Positions 20,154-26,983 of a stretch of 32,637 nt of DNA are shown here, in pieces. Under the pieces are notes generated by a model. The model did no database searches and had not been told where the DNA came from. It saw only the letters and a list, made by a program, of their open reading frames with translations. Location of the stretch: IMG/VR virus record IMGVR_UViG_3300032291_003007, positions 1 to 32,637 of that record, one strand, 5' to 3'. A program made the position numbers and the translations under genes. Every line of letters begins with the position of its first letter. Position 1 is the stretch's first letter. The stretch is from a virus.

Positions 20154-20506
20154 AAATAGTTTTAAATGAAAACGAAAAGAATCAAATCTCCTCACAACAC
20201 GAGGAGATTGATTCTCGTTTATTTAATTTTTTAATTAGAAGAGTTAAAAAAGAAAAAAAAGATTTGGGTACTGATTGGCTTGATAATCAAAAATTAACTG
20301 TCACAGAATATACATTTGAAGGATTACCAGGTTTTGGTTGGAATAGTTACTCAACAAAAAAACAGATAGAAAATAGAATACTTGATATGTTAATTGAGGG
20401 TGATGTGATTGACTTTTGGCCTTATGAATTGGATGAAAGAGACCCAAGAAGGATTAAAATTGTAAAAACAGTTAGAAAATTTATAAATTTTATTTTGACA
20501 GATTAA
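20150..20506 (+). CDS. hypothetical protein with LNE leader, 118 aa
   Basis: Opens MKIVLNENEKNQI, resembling the MKxLITExQ openings of the genes at 28512 and 29178 and the internal ITESEQKNQL of the 619-residue protein; L-N-E at 5-7 could be a prohead-protease site. The rest is alpha/beta with FEGLPGFGWNSYSTKKQIENRILDMLI. Codons 8-23 fold into a long hairpin in the DNA/RNA (20171-20219). Function unknown. Confidence 0.6.
   Translation: MKIVLNENEKNQISSQHEEIDSRLFNFLIRRVKKEKKDLGTDWLDNQKLTVTEYTFEGLPGFGWNSYSTKKQIENRILDMLIEGDVIDFWPYELDERDPRRIKIVKTVRKFINFILTD
20171..20219 (+). other. long imperfect hairpin inside the start of a CDS
   Basis: AACGA-(AAA)-GAATCA-(A)-ATCTCCTC pairs with GAGGAGAT-TGATTC-TCGTT around the loop ACAACAC: 19 base pairs with two bulges on the 5' side. 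It begins 21 bases after the start codon. Confidence 0.8.
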
Positions 20507-20525
20507 AAAATTATTATTACATTTG
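20495..20525 (+). promoter_or_regulatory. Bacteroidetes-type promoter
   Basis: TTG at 20495-20497, 20 bases, then TACATTTG at 20518-20525. The spacer ATTAAAAAATTATTATTAC is nearly that of the promoter at 8330-8361. Serves the gene at 20559 with a 33-base leader. Confidence 0.65.
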
Positions 20526-20558
20526 TTTATTGTTTAACTTAAAAATATAAAAAAAGAA

Positions 20559-20807
20559 ATGGGTACAAAAACAGGAAACAAAGGTCGTTACATTTGTAAA
20601 GTTGGTTATTTAGATGTTTATGCAAAAGACTCTCATAAACCAAAAAAAGAATCAAAGTATAAATTCATTATACCAGATGTTAAATCAACAATTTACAATG
20701 TTCTTCACGGTAAAAAATTAGTAAAAGGAAACTTTGCAACAAAAGATGAAGCAGTAAAAAATGCGATTGAATTATTAGGAGATAAAAGGATTAACTATTC
20801 ACTTTAA
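20559..20807 (+). CDS. hypothetical protein, 82 aa
   Basis: Basic small protein: GNKGRYICKVGYLDVYAKDSHKPKKESKYKFIIPDVK, then NFATKDEAVKNAIELLGDKRINYSL. Beta hairpin plus a helix. A monocistronic unit with its own promoter and a terminator 14 bases after its stop. Unknown function, probably well expressed. Confidence 0.65.
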   Translation: MGTKTGNKGRYICKVGYLDVYAKDSHKPKKESKYKFIIPDVKSTIYNVLHGKKLVKGNFATKDEAVKNAIELLGDKRINYSL

Positions 20808-20820
20808 ACTTTAAAATTAA

Positions 20821-20845
20821 AACCGGATTAAGTCCGGTTTTTTTT
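20821..20845. terminator. bidirectional rho-independent terminator
   Basis: AACCGGA-TTAAG-TCCGGTT stem with T-rich flank on the right (seven or more T) and A-rich flank on the left, so it can serve both the plus gene ending at 20807 and the minus operon ending at 20849. Confidence 0.85.
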
Positions 20846-20848
20846 GTT

Positions 20849-21421
20849 TTAGTCAGCCCATTCCGATTCGACATCAAAAATATTAAGACCAAAGTCATAA
20901 CCTTTTCTTTGGACATATGCCTCAATTTCCCCCCTTAAATGATCAGTTATTTCAACCCACCACACATCTGAAAAATCATCACTTAACAATTCTTCATAAG
21001 TTTTCATACCATCTTCAGTTTCTAAATAACAATCGTTTATTTTAAAACCAAACTCAACGTCTAATTGTATTATCTCTCCAGAAAATTCAAGCCAAGGAAT
21101 ATATACCTCAAACCGGTCTTGACCAGTACCAATCCCAACACTCTTTAAATCTTTTTCGTCAGTACTCTCAATCGTTTTATGAAATAAAGTTTTAGCCTGT
21201 TCAAAACCATCACTAACACCATAATGTTCTTCCAAAAATTCAAAATACCACTTATCAATTAATTCAATGTATTGTGTAATTTTTTTTCTTCTTAAATCTT
21301 CATAAGGTATATGTGGTGTTAAACCAGATGAAACCTGTCTTTTAAAGGTTGTCATTATATACTTTTTAAGTGTGTTAACACTACTATCCTCTTTTAATAT
21401 TTGTCTAATTAAATCCTTCAT
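20849..21421 (-). CDS. leader-bearing module-A protein, 190 aa (candidate internal head protein)
   Basis: Starts MKDLIRQILKEDSS, an amphipathic leader ending in L-K-E. The remainder is related to two segments of the 619-residue neighbour: YIMTTFKRQ, LRRKKITQYIELIDKWYFEFLEEHYG, LKSVGIGTGQDRFEVYIPWLEFSGEI align with YFIKKWNKE, IKKLGLMKHFNKIRLGFIDYYEENIG and so on. No enzyme motif. By analogy with T4 internal proteins, the leader would target it to the prohead and be removed there (inference). A TATTTATA lies seven bases before the ATG, inside the end of the upstream gene. Confidence 0.65.
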   Translation of the reverse strand: MKDLIRQILKEDSSVNTLKKYIMTTFKRQVSSGLTPHIPYEDLRRKKITQYIELIDKWYFEFLEEHYGVSDGFEQAKTLFHKTIESTDEKDLKSVGIGTGQDRFEVYIPWLEFSGEIIQLDVEFGFKINDCYLETEDGMKTYEELLSDDFSDVWWVEITDHLRGEIEAYVQRKGYDFGLNIFDVESEWAD

Positions 21422-21427
21422 TACGTA

Positions 21428-21817
21428 TTATAAATATGAATATCCACCAAAAGAACGTTTAACTATTACATTGTAGGTTTTTTCAAAAATTTTACCAATC
21501 ATTTTACTATTTTCGTCAAGTAATCTTTTATCCGGAAAAATACGATATAATCTATTAGCAAAACTCGCTGTATATTCCAATGTGTTATTTTCGGTATCGT
21601 AAGTCATAACCAATTCTTCACCAATTTTATACCTAAATATAAGATTACCATCCGAATCAAAATGTAGTGCAGTATTATCTAATTTAAATCTTGGTATTAT
21701 GTTTTTAACAATAAAGTCGACTCTTTTATCCTCTGGTACATCCTTTGAAAAAAAGTTTTTGATTTTTTGTATCAAACTAGTTTCTTCTTTTAATATTTGT
21801 CTAATTAAATCTCTCAT
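21428..21817 (-). CDS. leader-bearing protein, 129 aa (candidate internal head protein)
   Basis: Start set at ATG 21817 so the protein opens MRDLIRQILKEETS, the same leader as its neighbours; a start two codons upstream would break this. Body: a helix KIKNFFSKDVPEDKRVDFIVK, then a beta-rich part (ALHFDSDGNLIFRYKIGEELVMTYD) and a C-terminal helix. Overlaps the stop of the 619-residue gene by one base (TAATG). Confidence 0.65.
   Translation of the reverse strand: MRDLIRQILKEETSLIQKIKNFFSKDVPEDKRVDFIVKNIIPRFKLDNTALHFDSDGNLIFRYKIGEELVMTYDTENNTLEYTASFANRLYRIFPDKRLLDENSKMIGKIFEKTYNVIVKRSFGGYSYL
21429..21436 (-). promoter_or_regulatory. TATTTATA motif, minus strand
   Basis: Plus-strand TATAAATA at 21429-21436 reads TATTTATA on the minus strand, seven bases before the ATG at 21421. 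May give the last gene of the operon its own transcript. Confidence 0.35.
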
Positions 21818-23676
21818 TACCACTTCACACTAATATAATCAATATCATTATTAATATTAAAACCAAATGATTCGATAAGTTCAAAAATAAAACTCTCAAC
21901 AATATCTTCAATAACTTCTTTAAATTCAAAATACTGTACAAAATCATCAAACGGATTTTCATCACTTGAAAAGTTTACAGTTTGACCTTCTTCTTGATTA
22001 TAAAATGAACCACTTAAAACTAAAAACTCAATGTCTAAATTTATATAATTTTTAACCTGATTTTCATTCTCTGAAAACTCAACTTTACTAAATCTTACTT
22101 TTATTTTACCATCATCAAAAGAATCTTTCATTTCTGTGATATCATTTTCATTAAAAGTATTATTTAATAAATAATTTTTAATTATCTCTGTTCTTCTATT
22201 TGTATCATTTGGATCAAGGTTCATAAATTGAGAATAATAAACTATAATCTCATTCATATATTTTGTTAAACCTAAACCTTTTATTTCTTTAAAATTAAGT
22301 TTTGGTAGTTGACCTTGTTCTTTTTGTTTTGTCCATTTTTTGAAGAAATAATCTTTTAGTTGATTTTTTTGTTCTGACTCTGTTATTTGTCTTGATTCGA
22401 TTAAAGTATCACTACTATCAATTTTACCCATCATATCTTGACTTTCATCATAAACATAACCCATATCAGCTAAATGGTACCGGTCAAGTAACCAACCAAT
22501 TATTTTTCTTCTTGTTTCTTTTTCTGTAAAATGTCTTTCTAACATTGACCAAATTAGTTCATAACTTACAGCAGTTTCATTCATCTGTGTATCTAAACTA
22601 ACTATAATACTTCCATTATCATTTGCAAGATAAATAAATCTACCATCTTCAGATTTGTATTTTTTTAAATCATTGTATTTTGAAAGCCAGGCTTTTGCAA
22701 ATTTGTTTTTTGGTAACATTTTTGCTTCTGTTAATTTTTTAGGCTCTTTTAATAATCCGTAATCTTCATCGTCACCAGGTTCAAAAAAACCAATACGGTC
22801 ATCTTTTTCAAAATACATAAATTCAGGTGGAGGTAATGTAAAACCTAAGTTCTTTAATTTATTCCAAACAAAACTTTCAACATATTTTTCTTTACCTAAA
22901 ATGTTTAATAACATCTCATATATTCTATTTTGTATTGTAATTGATTTAGAATGTGATAAAAATAAATAAATACCTTTTTTTGTTCCAAGAAATTCCATTT
23001 TATATCCTTTACTATGATATGGAATTAATTTTAAACTATTAAAAAAATTATTTGCAATATCTATTTTTTTATTATCAACACTTTCATTTAATGAATTTTT
23101 GTTCTTATACATATTAACAACAAGATCCAAGTCATCCAAATTAAATCCATATGAAAGAAGTTTCTTTTCTATAAAAAAAGTAATTAAGTCCTCAACCTCA
23201 TATTCAACATCATTCCAGTACTTGTGTTCTTCAGCGTTCTTTATATCGGTTAAATCAAAAGTTTCACCATCGTGTGTTACAGTACCTTCTTTAATTCTTG
23301 CGTATGGTTTTATCATACCAAAACTTCCCTTAATTTTTATTCCACCATAAACTAATATATCTTCAATATCAAATTTAAAATCATATCCACCAACATCAAT
23401 TCCTAATTTTTTAATATCATCGGTTGTAAAAGTAGTTTCTGTTAATTCTTTTAAGATATCCTCAAATGGGTCACCAATATTTTCTTCATAATAATCAATA
23501 AAACCTAATCTGATTTTATTAAAGTGTTTCATAAGACCAAGTTTTTTAATTTCACCCGGATTAAATGTTGGTTTACCATCACTATTCTTTTCTTTATTCC
23601 ATTTTTTTATGAAATAAGATAATAACTTATCATCACCGGATTCTTCCTGTAATACTTGTCTAATAATGTCGCGCAT
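21817..23676 (-). CDS. 619-aa modular protein with leader and repeated domains (candidate polyprotein)
   Basis: Leader MRDIIRQVLQEES at 1-13. Module A1 (about 14-190) and module A2 (about 437-619) are related: LLSYFIKKWNKEK/GEIKKLGLMKHFNKI against LKDYFFKKWTKQK/KEIKGLGLTKYMNEI. Between them lie two B modules (about 200-310 and 320-425) that look weakly alike (FFNSLK ... IYLFLS ... YEMLLNIL; WLSKYN ... FIYLAN ... WSMLERHF). LNE|S (196-199), LTE|A (315-318), LIE|S (425-428) and ITE|S (431-434) sit at the module borders and fit the T4 prohead-protease pattern (L/I)xE|(A/S/G). Suggested to be cut into internal head proteins; a plain multidomain protein is the alternative. Confidence 0.7.
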   Translation of the reverse strand: MRDIIRQVLQEESGDDKLLSYFIKKWNKEKNSDGKPTFNPGEIKKLGLMKHFNKIRLGFIDYYEENIGDPFEDILKELTETTFTTDDIKKLGIDVGGYDFKFDIEDILVYGGIKIKGSFGMIKPYARIKEGTVTHDGETFDLTDIKNAEEHKYWNDVEYEVEDLITFFIEKKLLSYGFNLDDLDLVVNMYKNKNSLNESVDNKKIDIANNFFNSLKLIPYHSKGYKMEFLGTKKGIYLFLSHSKSITIQNRIYEMLLNILGKEKYVESFVWNKLKNLGFTLPPPEFMYFEKDDRIGFFEPGDDEDYGLLKEPKKLTEAKMLPKNKFAKAWLSKYNDLKKYKSEDGRFIYLANDNGSIIVSLDTQMNETAVSYELIWSMLERHFTEKETRRKIIGWLLDRYHLADMGYVYDESQDMMGKIDSSDTLIESRQITESEQKNQLKDYFFKKWTKQKEQGQLPKLNFKEIKGLGLTKYMNEIIVYYSQFMNLDPNDTNRRTEIIKNYLLNNTFNENDITEMKDSFDDGKIKVRFSKVEFSENENQVKNYINLDIEFLVLSGSFYNQEEGQTVNFSSDENPFDDFVQYFEFKEVIEDIVESFIFELIESFGFNINNDIDYISVKW

Positions 23677-23681
23677 ATAAA

Positions 23682-23689
23682 AATAAATA
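23682..23689 (-). promoter_or_regulatory. TATTTATT motif, minus strand
   Basis: On the minus strand GTATTTATT lies five bases before the ATG at 23676, the only upstream signal seen for the three-gene minus operon; one mismatch to TATTTATA. Confidence 0.35.
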
Positions 23690-23759
23690 CTTCAAAATCC
23701 TAATAATGAAAGTATATTTAAAATTATAGATTAAAGTAGGATTTTACTTATTTTCCAGA

Positions 23760-23767
23760 TATTTATA
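23760..23767 (+). promoter_or_regulatory. TATTTATA motif (candidate late promoter)
   Basis: Exact TATTTATA three bases before ATG 23771, at the divergent junction with the minus operon. Confidence 0.4.
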
Positions 23768-23770
23768 TAT

Positions 23771-23917
23771 ATGAAGTCAAAAGGTAAAATAACAAAAGAA
23801 AAAATATCAATAACAGTTGATATTAGAATACTTGAAATGATGGAAAAAGAATTAGTTAATAAATCATCATTGATTAACAAACTATTGAAAGAACATTATG
23901 GAAAAAAAGAAATGTAG
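23771..23917 (+). CDS. ribbon-helix-helix DNA-binding protein, 48 aa
   Basis: Sequence KISITVDIRILEMMEKELVNKSSLINKLLKEHYG has the ribbon (ISITVDI), helix A (RILEMMEKEL), turn (VNKSS) and helix B (LINKLLKEHY) of MetJ/Arc-type repressors, which act as dimers. Length is typical. The last 20 bases overlap the HNH gene, so the two are co-expressed; autoregulation of the endonuclease operon is a reasonable inference. Confidence 0.75.
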   Translation: MKSKGKITKEKISITVDIRILEMMEKELVNKSSLINKLLKEHYGKKEM

Positions 23918-24548
23918 TAAATGTGGTGTTGAAAAAAATGTTTGTGAATTTCATAAGAGTAAATATTTTAAAGACGGTTATAAATCAACCTGTAAAGAGT
24001 GTAGAAAGTTAATCGAAAAACCATATAATAAAAAATATAAAGAAAAAAATAAGGAAAAAATTAAATTAAAAAAAGATTTATGGGAAAAAAATAATCCAGA
24101 TTATATGAAAAATTATCATAAAGAATATAATTTGAAAAATAGGGAAAAAATAAATCTAAAAGCAAAAAAATGGAGAGAAAAAAATCGAGAAAAATATTTA
24201 GAACGAGTAAAAAAAAAGAAAAAAGAAAAATATGATAACAATCTTGAATATAAACTTAAACATTTGTTAAGGTCAAGAATAAATAAAATTTTAAAATTTA
24301 AAAGAAATAAAAGTTCTATTGAAATTTTAGGTTGTACTACTAATGATTTTATTAAATATATTGAATCAAAATTTCTTGAAGGAATGTCTTGGGATAATTA
24401 CGGTTATTATGGTTGGCATATTGATCACATAATACCACTATCATCAGTTAAAACCGAAGAAGAACTACTAAAACTTTGTCACTACACCAATCTACAACCT
24501 ATGTGGGGGATAGATAATATTAAAAAATCAAATAAACTAATAAATTAA
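23898..24548 (+). CDS. HNH homing endonuclease with N-terminal zinc finger
   Basis: 216 residues. C6/C9 and C32/C35 form a zinc finger. Residues 40-125 are a Lys/Glu/Asn-rich helical DNA-binding arm with repeated K-x-REKN units. Around residues 172-216, WHIDHIIPLSSVKTEEEL ... HYTNLQPMWGIDNIKKSNK is an HNH core (D-H, then N and K ligands/lysines). Very AT-rich coding, as in other phage homing endonucleases. Probably a mobile free-standing gene inserted between the minus operon and the DUF6915-like gene. Confidence 0.88.
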   Translation: MEKKKCSKCGVEKNVCEFHKSKYFKDGYKSTCKECRKLIEKPYNKKYKEKNKEKIKLKKDLWEKNNPDYMKNYHKEYNLKNREKINLKAKKWREKNREKYLERVKKKKKEKYDNNLEYKLKHLLRSRINKILKFKRNKSSIEILGCTTNDFIKYIESKFLEGMSWDNYGYYGWHIDHIIPLSSVKTEEELLKLCHYTNLQPMWGIDNIKKSNKLIN

Positions 24549-24556
24549 ATATAATT

Positions 24557-24907
24557 ATGCACCCTTTAATTCACGCAAAGAGTTCCGTAAAGAAATACGG
24601 AGGAAAAGTTGAAGACTATATTCACATTCATAATTGGTTTGATGAAACCAAGGCATATATCGGCCATTCAACACATAGATTGTTCCGCCATCATTCGGAG
24701 GGTATATTTGAATGTGAAAAAATATTTGGTTCCTCATTTCAAAACAGCGATGGAAAAACGGTTTATACTCGTTACGTCGGTGAAGATCATGTGAAGGAAG
24801 ACTGTTTTAATCACATTCCGTCAGCAAAAGAATGGATAAAAGCTCTACAAGATAAAGAAAAACCTATGTGGATGATGAGAACTTTGGATCTTAAATTTGA
24901 TGATTAA
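24557..24907 (+). CDS. DUF6915-like protein, 116 aa
   Basis: MHPLIHAKSSVKKYGGKVEDY, IHNWFDETKAYIGHSTHRLFRHHSEGIFECEKIFG and NSDGKTVYTRYVGEDHVKEDCFNHIPSAKEW follow the His-rich DUF6915 family seen in bacteria and phages (from memory). The many conserved His/Asp/Glu (H2, H6, H24, H37, H44, H45, E48) suggest a metal-binding helical fold; the reaction is unknown. Full length for the family. Confidence 0.8.
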   Translation: MHPLIHAKSSVKKYGGKVEDYIHIHNWFDETKAYIGHSTHRLFRHHSEGIFECEKIFGSSFQNSDGKTVYTRYVGEDHVKEDCFNHIPSAKEWIKALQDKEKPMWMMRTLDLKFDD

Positions 24908-24908
24908 G

Positions 24909-24916
24909 TATTTATA
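24909..24916 (+). promoter_or_regulatory. TATTTATA motif (candidate late promoter)
   Basis: Exact TATTTATA three bases before ATG 24920, opening the four-paralogue operon. Confidence 0.45.
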
Positions 24917-24919
24917 AAT

Positions 24920-25600
24920 ATGAAAAGAAAGTTCAAGGCCTTATTAACATTTTTAAAAGCGTATAAAAAAAACACTATTATATTTAGTTGGACTTGTTAT
25001 GAAGGTGAAATACCGGAATGGGAATGGGCCCATTCTAGTGTTCAAAATATACCATCAAATATAGAATATATCGCAACAGAAATTGCTGAAATGTTTTGGA
25101 AAGAAGTATATGAAGAAGCACCAGGAAGTGACACAGAGTATTATAGAATTGTGTTTACAATATATCCATTCCAAAAAAAGGCAGAAGTTAGTTGTAATTA
25201 TGAAATGTATGCTGAACAATCAGAGTCTTACTCAAGAGACATCGGTAATGAAGAATTTATTGAAATGTTTAATAGAAAAGAAATTGATGAAATTACAGCA
25301 AGTTATAACGGTAGTGGTGATTCAGGAGACATCAACCGTATTCTAATTGACGGCAAAGCTTACGACCTATATTTTGAAGCAAATGAACCAGATGAAAATT
25401 TAACTTATAGTATATTATACGGTTACCTTGAAAATGCTTATAGTGGTTGGGAAATAGACGATGGGTCAAGAGGTGATATTAAAATATATAAACCATATGA
25501 TAGTAGCATTGTAATTGATATTGAACACACCTGGAATATGAAAGAAATGGAAGAATCCAGTTATAAAAAAGAAATAACAGAAAACGATTTTGAAGAATGA
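24920..25600 (+). CDS. paralogue array member 1, DUF6878-like, 226 aa
   Basis: Opening MKRKFKALLTFLKAYKK is an amphipathic basic helix. Residues 129-136 YNGSGDSG and 176-185 GWEIDDGSRG, then IEHTWN (201-206), reproduce the three signatures of DUF6878-type proteins (Y-x-GSGDSG, G-W-E-N/I-x-x-G, then a His strand), recognised from memory. Function of that family is unknown. Tandem with three relatives; ATGA overlap with member 2. Confidence 0.7.
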   Translation: MKRKFKALLTFLKAYKKNTIIFSWTCYEGEIPEWEWAHSSVQNIPSNIEYIATEIAEMFWKEVYEEAPGSDTEYYRIVFTIYPFQKKAEVSCNYEMYAEQSESYSRDIGNEEFIEMFNRKEIDEITASYNGSGDSGDINRILIDGKAYDLYFEANEPDENLTYSILYGYLENAYSGWEIDDGSRGDIKIYKPYDSSIVIDIEHTWNMKEMEESSYKKEITENDFEE

Positions 25601-26283
25601 AAGATAAATTAAAAATGTTATTTGCCTATTTTAGGGTTTTTAAAGATAAGAATGTTTTTACACATATAACTTTGGATAGGGATTATATTGAGGACTGGGG
25701 CGAAACATTTGATATTAACGGTAAAAGAGTAAACCCAGTAGGATCAGTAATTAAAATAATTGAAGAGTTAATTAAATTATATTATGATGAATTTTATAGA
25801 TATAATGATTATGATGTTGATGAATATTGGTATTTAGAAATACACATTAAACCATTTGAAAATAAATTAATTTTTACAAGTGAGTGTAAAGTAGAAAAAA
25901 CAACAAGAAATAGAAAACAATATGATTTTAAAGATTTAAATAGTAAAAACAAAGATTTTATAAATAAAGTATATGAAGAAAATGAAGGTTTAACAAAATT
26001 TGAAATACAGTTTAGCGGAAGATGGGATGATGGTAGTATAAACCGTGTTTATTTTGATGGTAGAAAACATAATTTTGATGATGATGATGGATTTTGGGGT
26101 TTAGTTGTTGATTTAATGCACAAAGCGGAAGGAGGATCTTATTGGAATGAAAGAAATGGTGCTGAAGGTGATTTAATTGTTTGGGATAGTGTTATGTTTT
26201 TAGATTATATAAAATTTGATGAAGAATATGAAGATACCGGAATGCGTATTGAAGTAACACCAGATAATGTAAAAGAAGAATAA
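25597..26283 (+). CDS. paralogue array member 2, diverged, 228 aa
   Basis: Same layout as member 1: basic opening MKDKLKMLFAYFRVFKDK, a helix before the middle (IEELIKLYYDEFY), beta strands (LEIHIKPFENKLIF), SGRWDDGSINRVYFDG (140-155) in place of GSGDSG, and NGAEGDLIVWD near the end. The signature residues have drifted, so it may have a changed partner or activity. Confidence 0.65.
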   Translation: MKDKLKMLFAYFRVFKDKNVFTHITLDRDYIEDWGETFDINGKRVNPVGSVIKIIEELIKLYYDEFYRYNDYDVDEYWYLEIHIKPFENKLIFTSECKVEKTTRNRKQYDFKDLNSKNKDFINKVYEENEGLTKFEIQFSGRWDDGSINRVYFDGRKHNFDDDDGFWGLVVDLMHKAEGGSYWNERNGAEGDLIVWDSVMFLDYIKFDEEYEDTGMRIEVTPDNVKEE

Positions 26284-26284
26284 T

Positions 26285-26983
26285 ATGAAAAAGAAAATAC
26301 AGTTTTTAATAGGTTTTATAAAGTCACTTAAATGTGAAGAGTTTAGTATTACAATTGATATTGATTATGACGATATACAATATGTAAACAACCCATACTG
26401 TAAAGGAAAAAATACTAATATATCATTACCTGCAAATCTTGAATCAATAGTTGAAGAAATTGTAAAACATTATACAGATGAATTATATGACCTTGGTCCC
26501 GGTAGTGCTGGTGACTCAAGTGCAAGTGATTATTATAACGTCGATCTTACTTTTTACTCAAAAGAAAATAAACTTGTTTTTGATAACATAACACATACCG
26601 AATATGTAAGTGAAGGAACTGGTATGTCATATGATATTAGTGATTATGAAGAAGGTGATAGTATGTATAATACATTTATGAAAGTTAGAAAATTTTTAGA
26701 ATATGAAGGAATTGAAGATATGACTGTAAATTATAATGGTAGTGGTGATTCCGGATACATTGAAAGTGGTTATACATCTAAAAATAAGAATGGACAAATA
26801 GATGAAGATATTGAACATATTTGTTATGATTTACTCCAAGAGTATGGAGGTTGGGAAATAAATGAAGGATCACAGGGTATAATAATATTTACCAAAGATG
26901 AGGTTGACATTCAACACGAATGGAATACTGAAGAAAGTTACACAAGTGATGAAATAATAGAAGTAAACCCAGATAACTTTTAA
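26285..26983 (+). CDS. paralogue array member 3, DUF6878-like, 232 aa
   Basis: MKKKIQFLIGFIKSLK opening, IVEEIVKHYTDELYDLGPG middle helix, YNGSGDSGYIESG (150-162), GGWEINEGSQGIIIF and DIQHEWNTEES near the end. Closest to member 1. Stop and next start share one base (TAATG). Confidence 0.7.
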   Translation: MKKKIQFLIGFIKSLKCEEFSITIDIDYDDIQYVNNPYCKGKNTNISLPANLESIVEEIVKHYTDELYDLGPGSAGDSSASDYYNVDLTFYSKENKLVFDNITHTEYVSEGTGMSYDISDYEEGDSMYNTFMKVRKFLEYEGIEDMTVNYNGSGDSGYIESGYTSKNKNGQIDEDIEHICYDLLQEYGGWEINEGSQGIIIFTKDEVDIQHEWNTEESYTSDEIIEVNPDNF

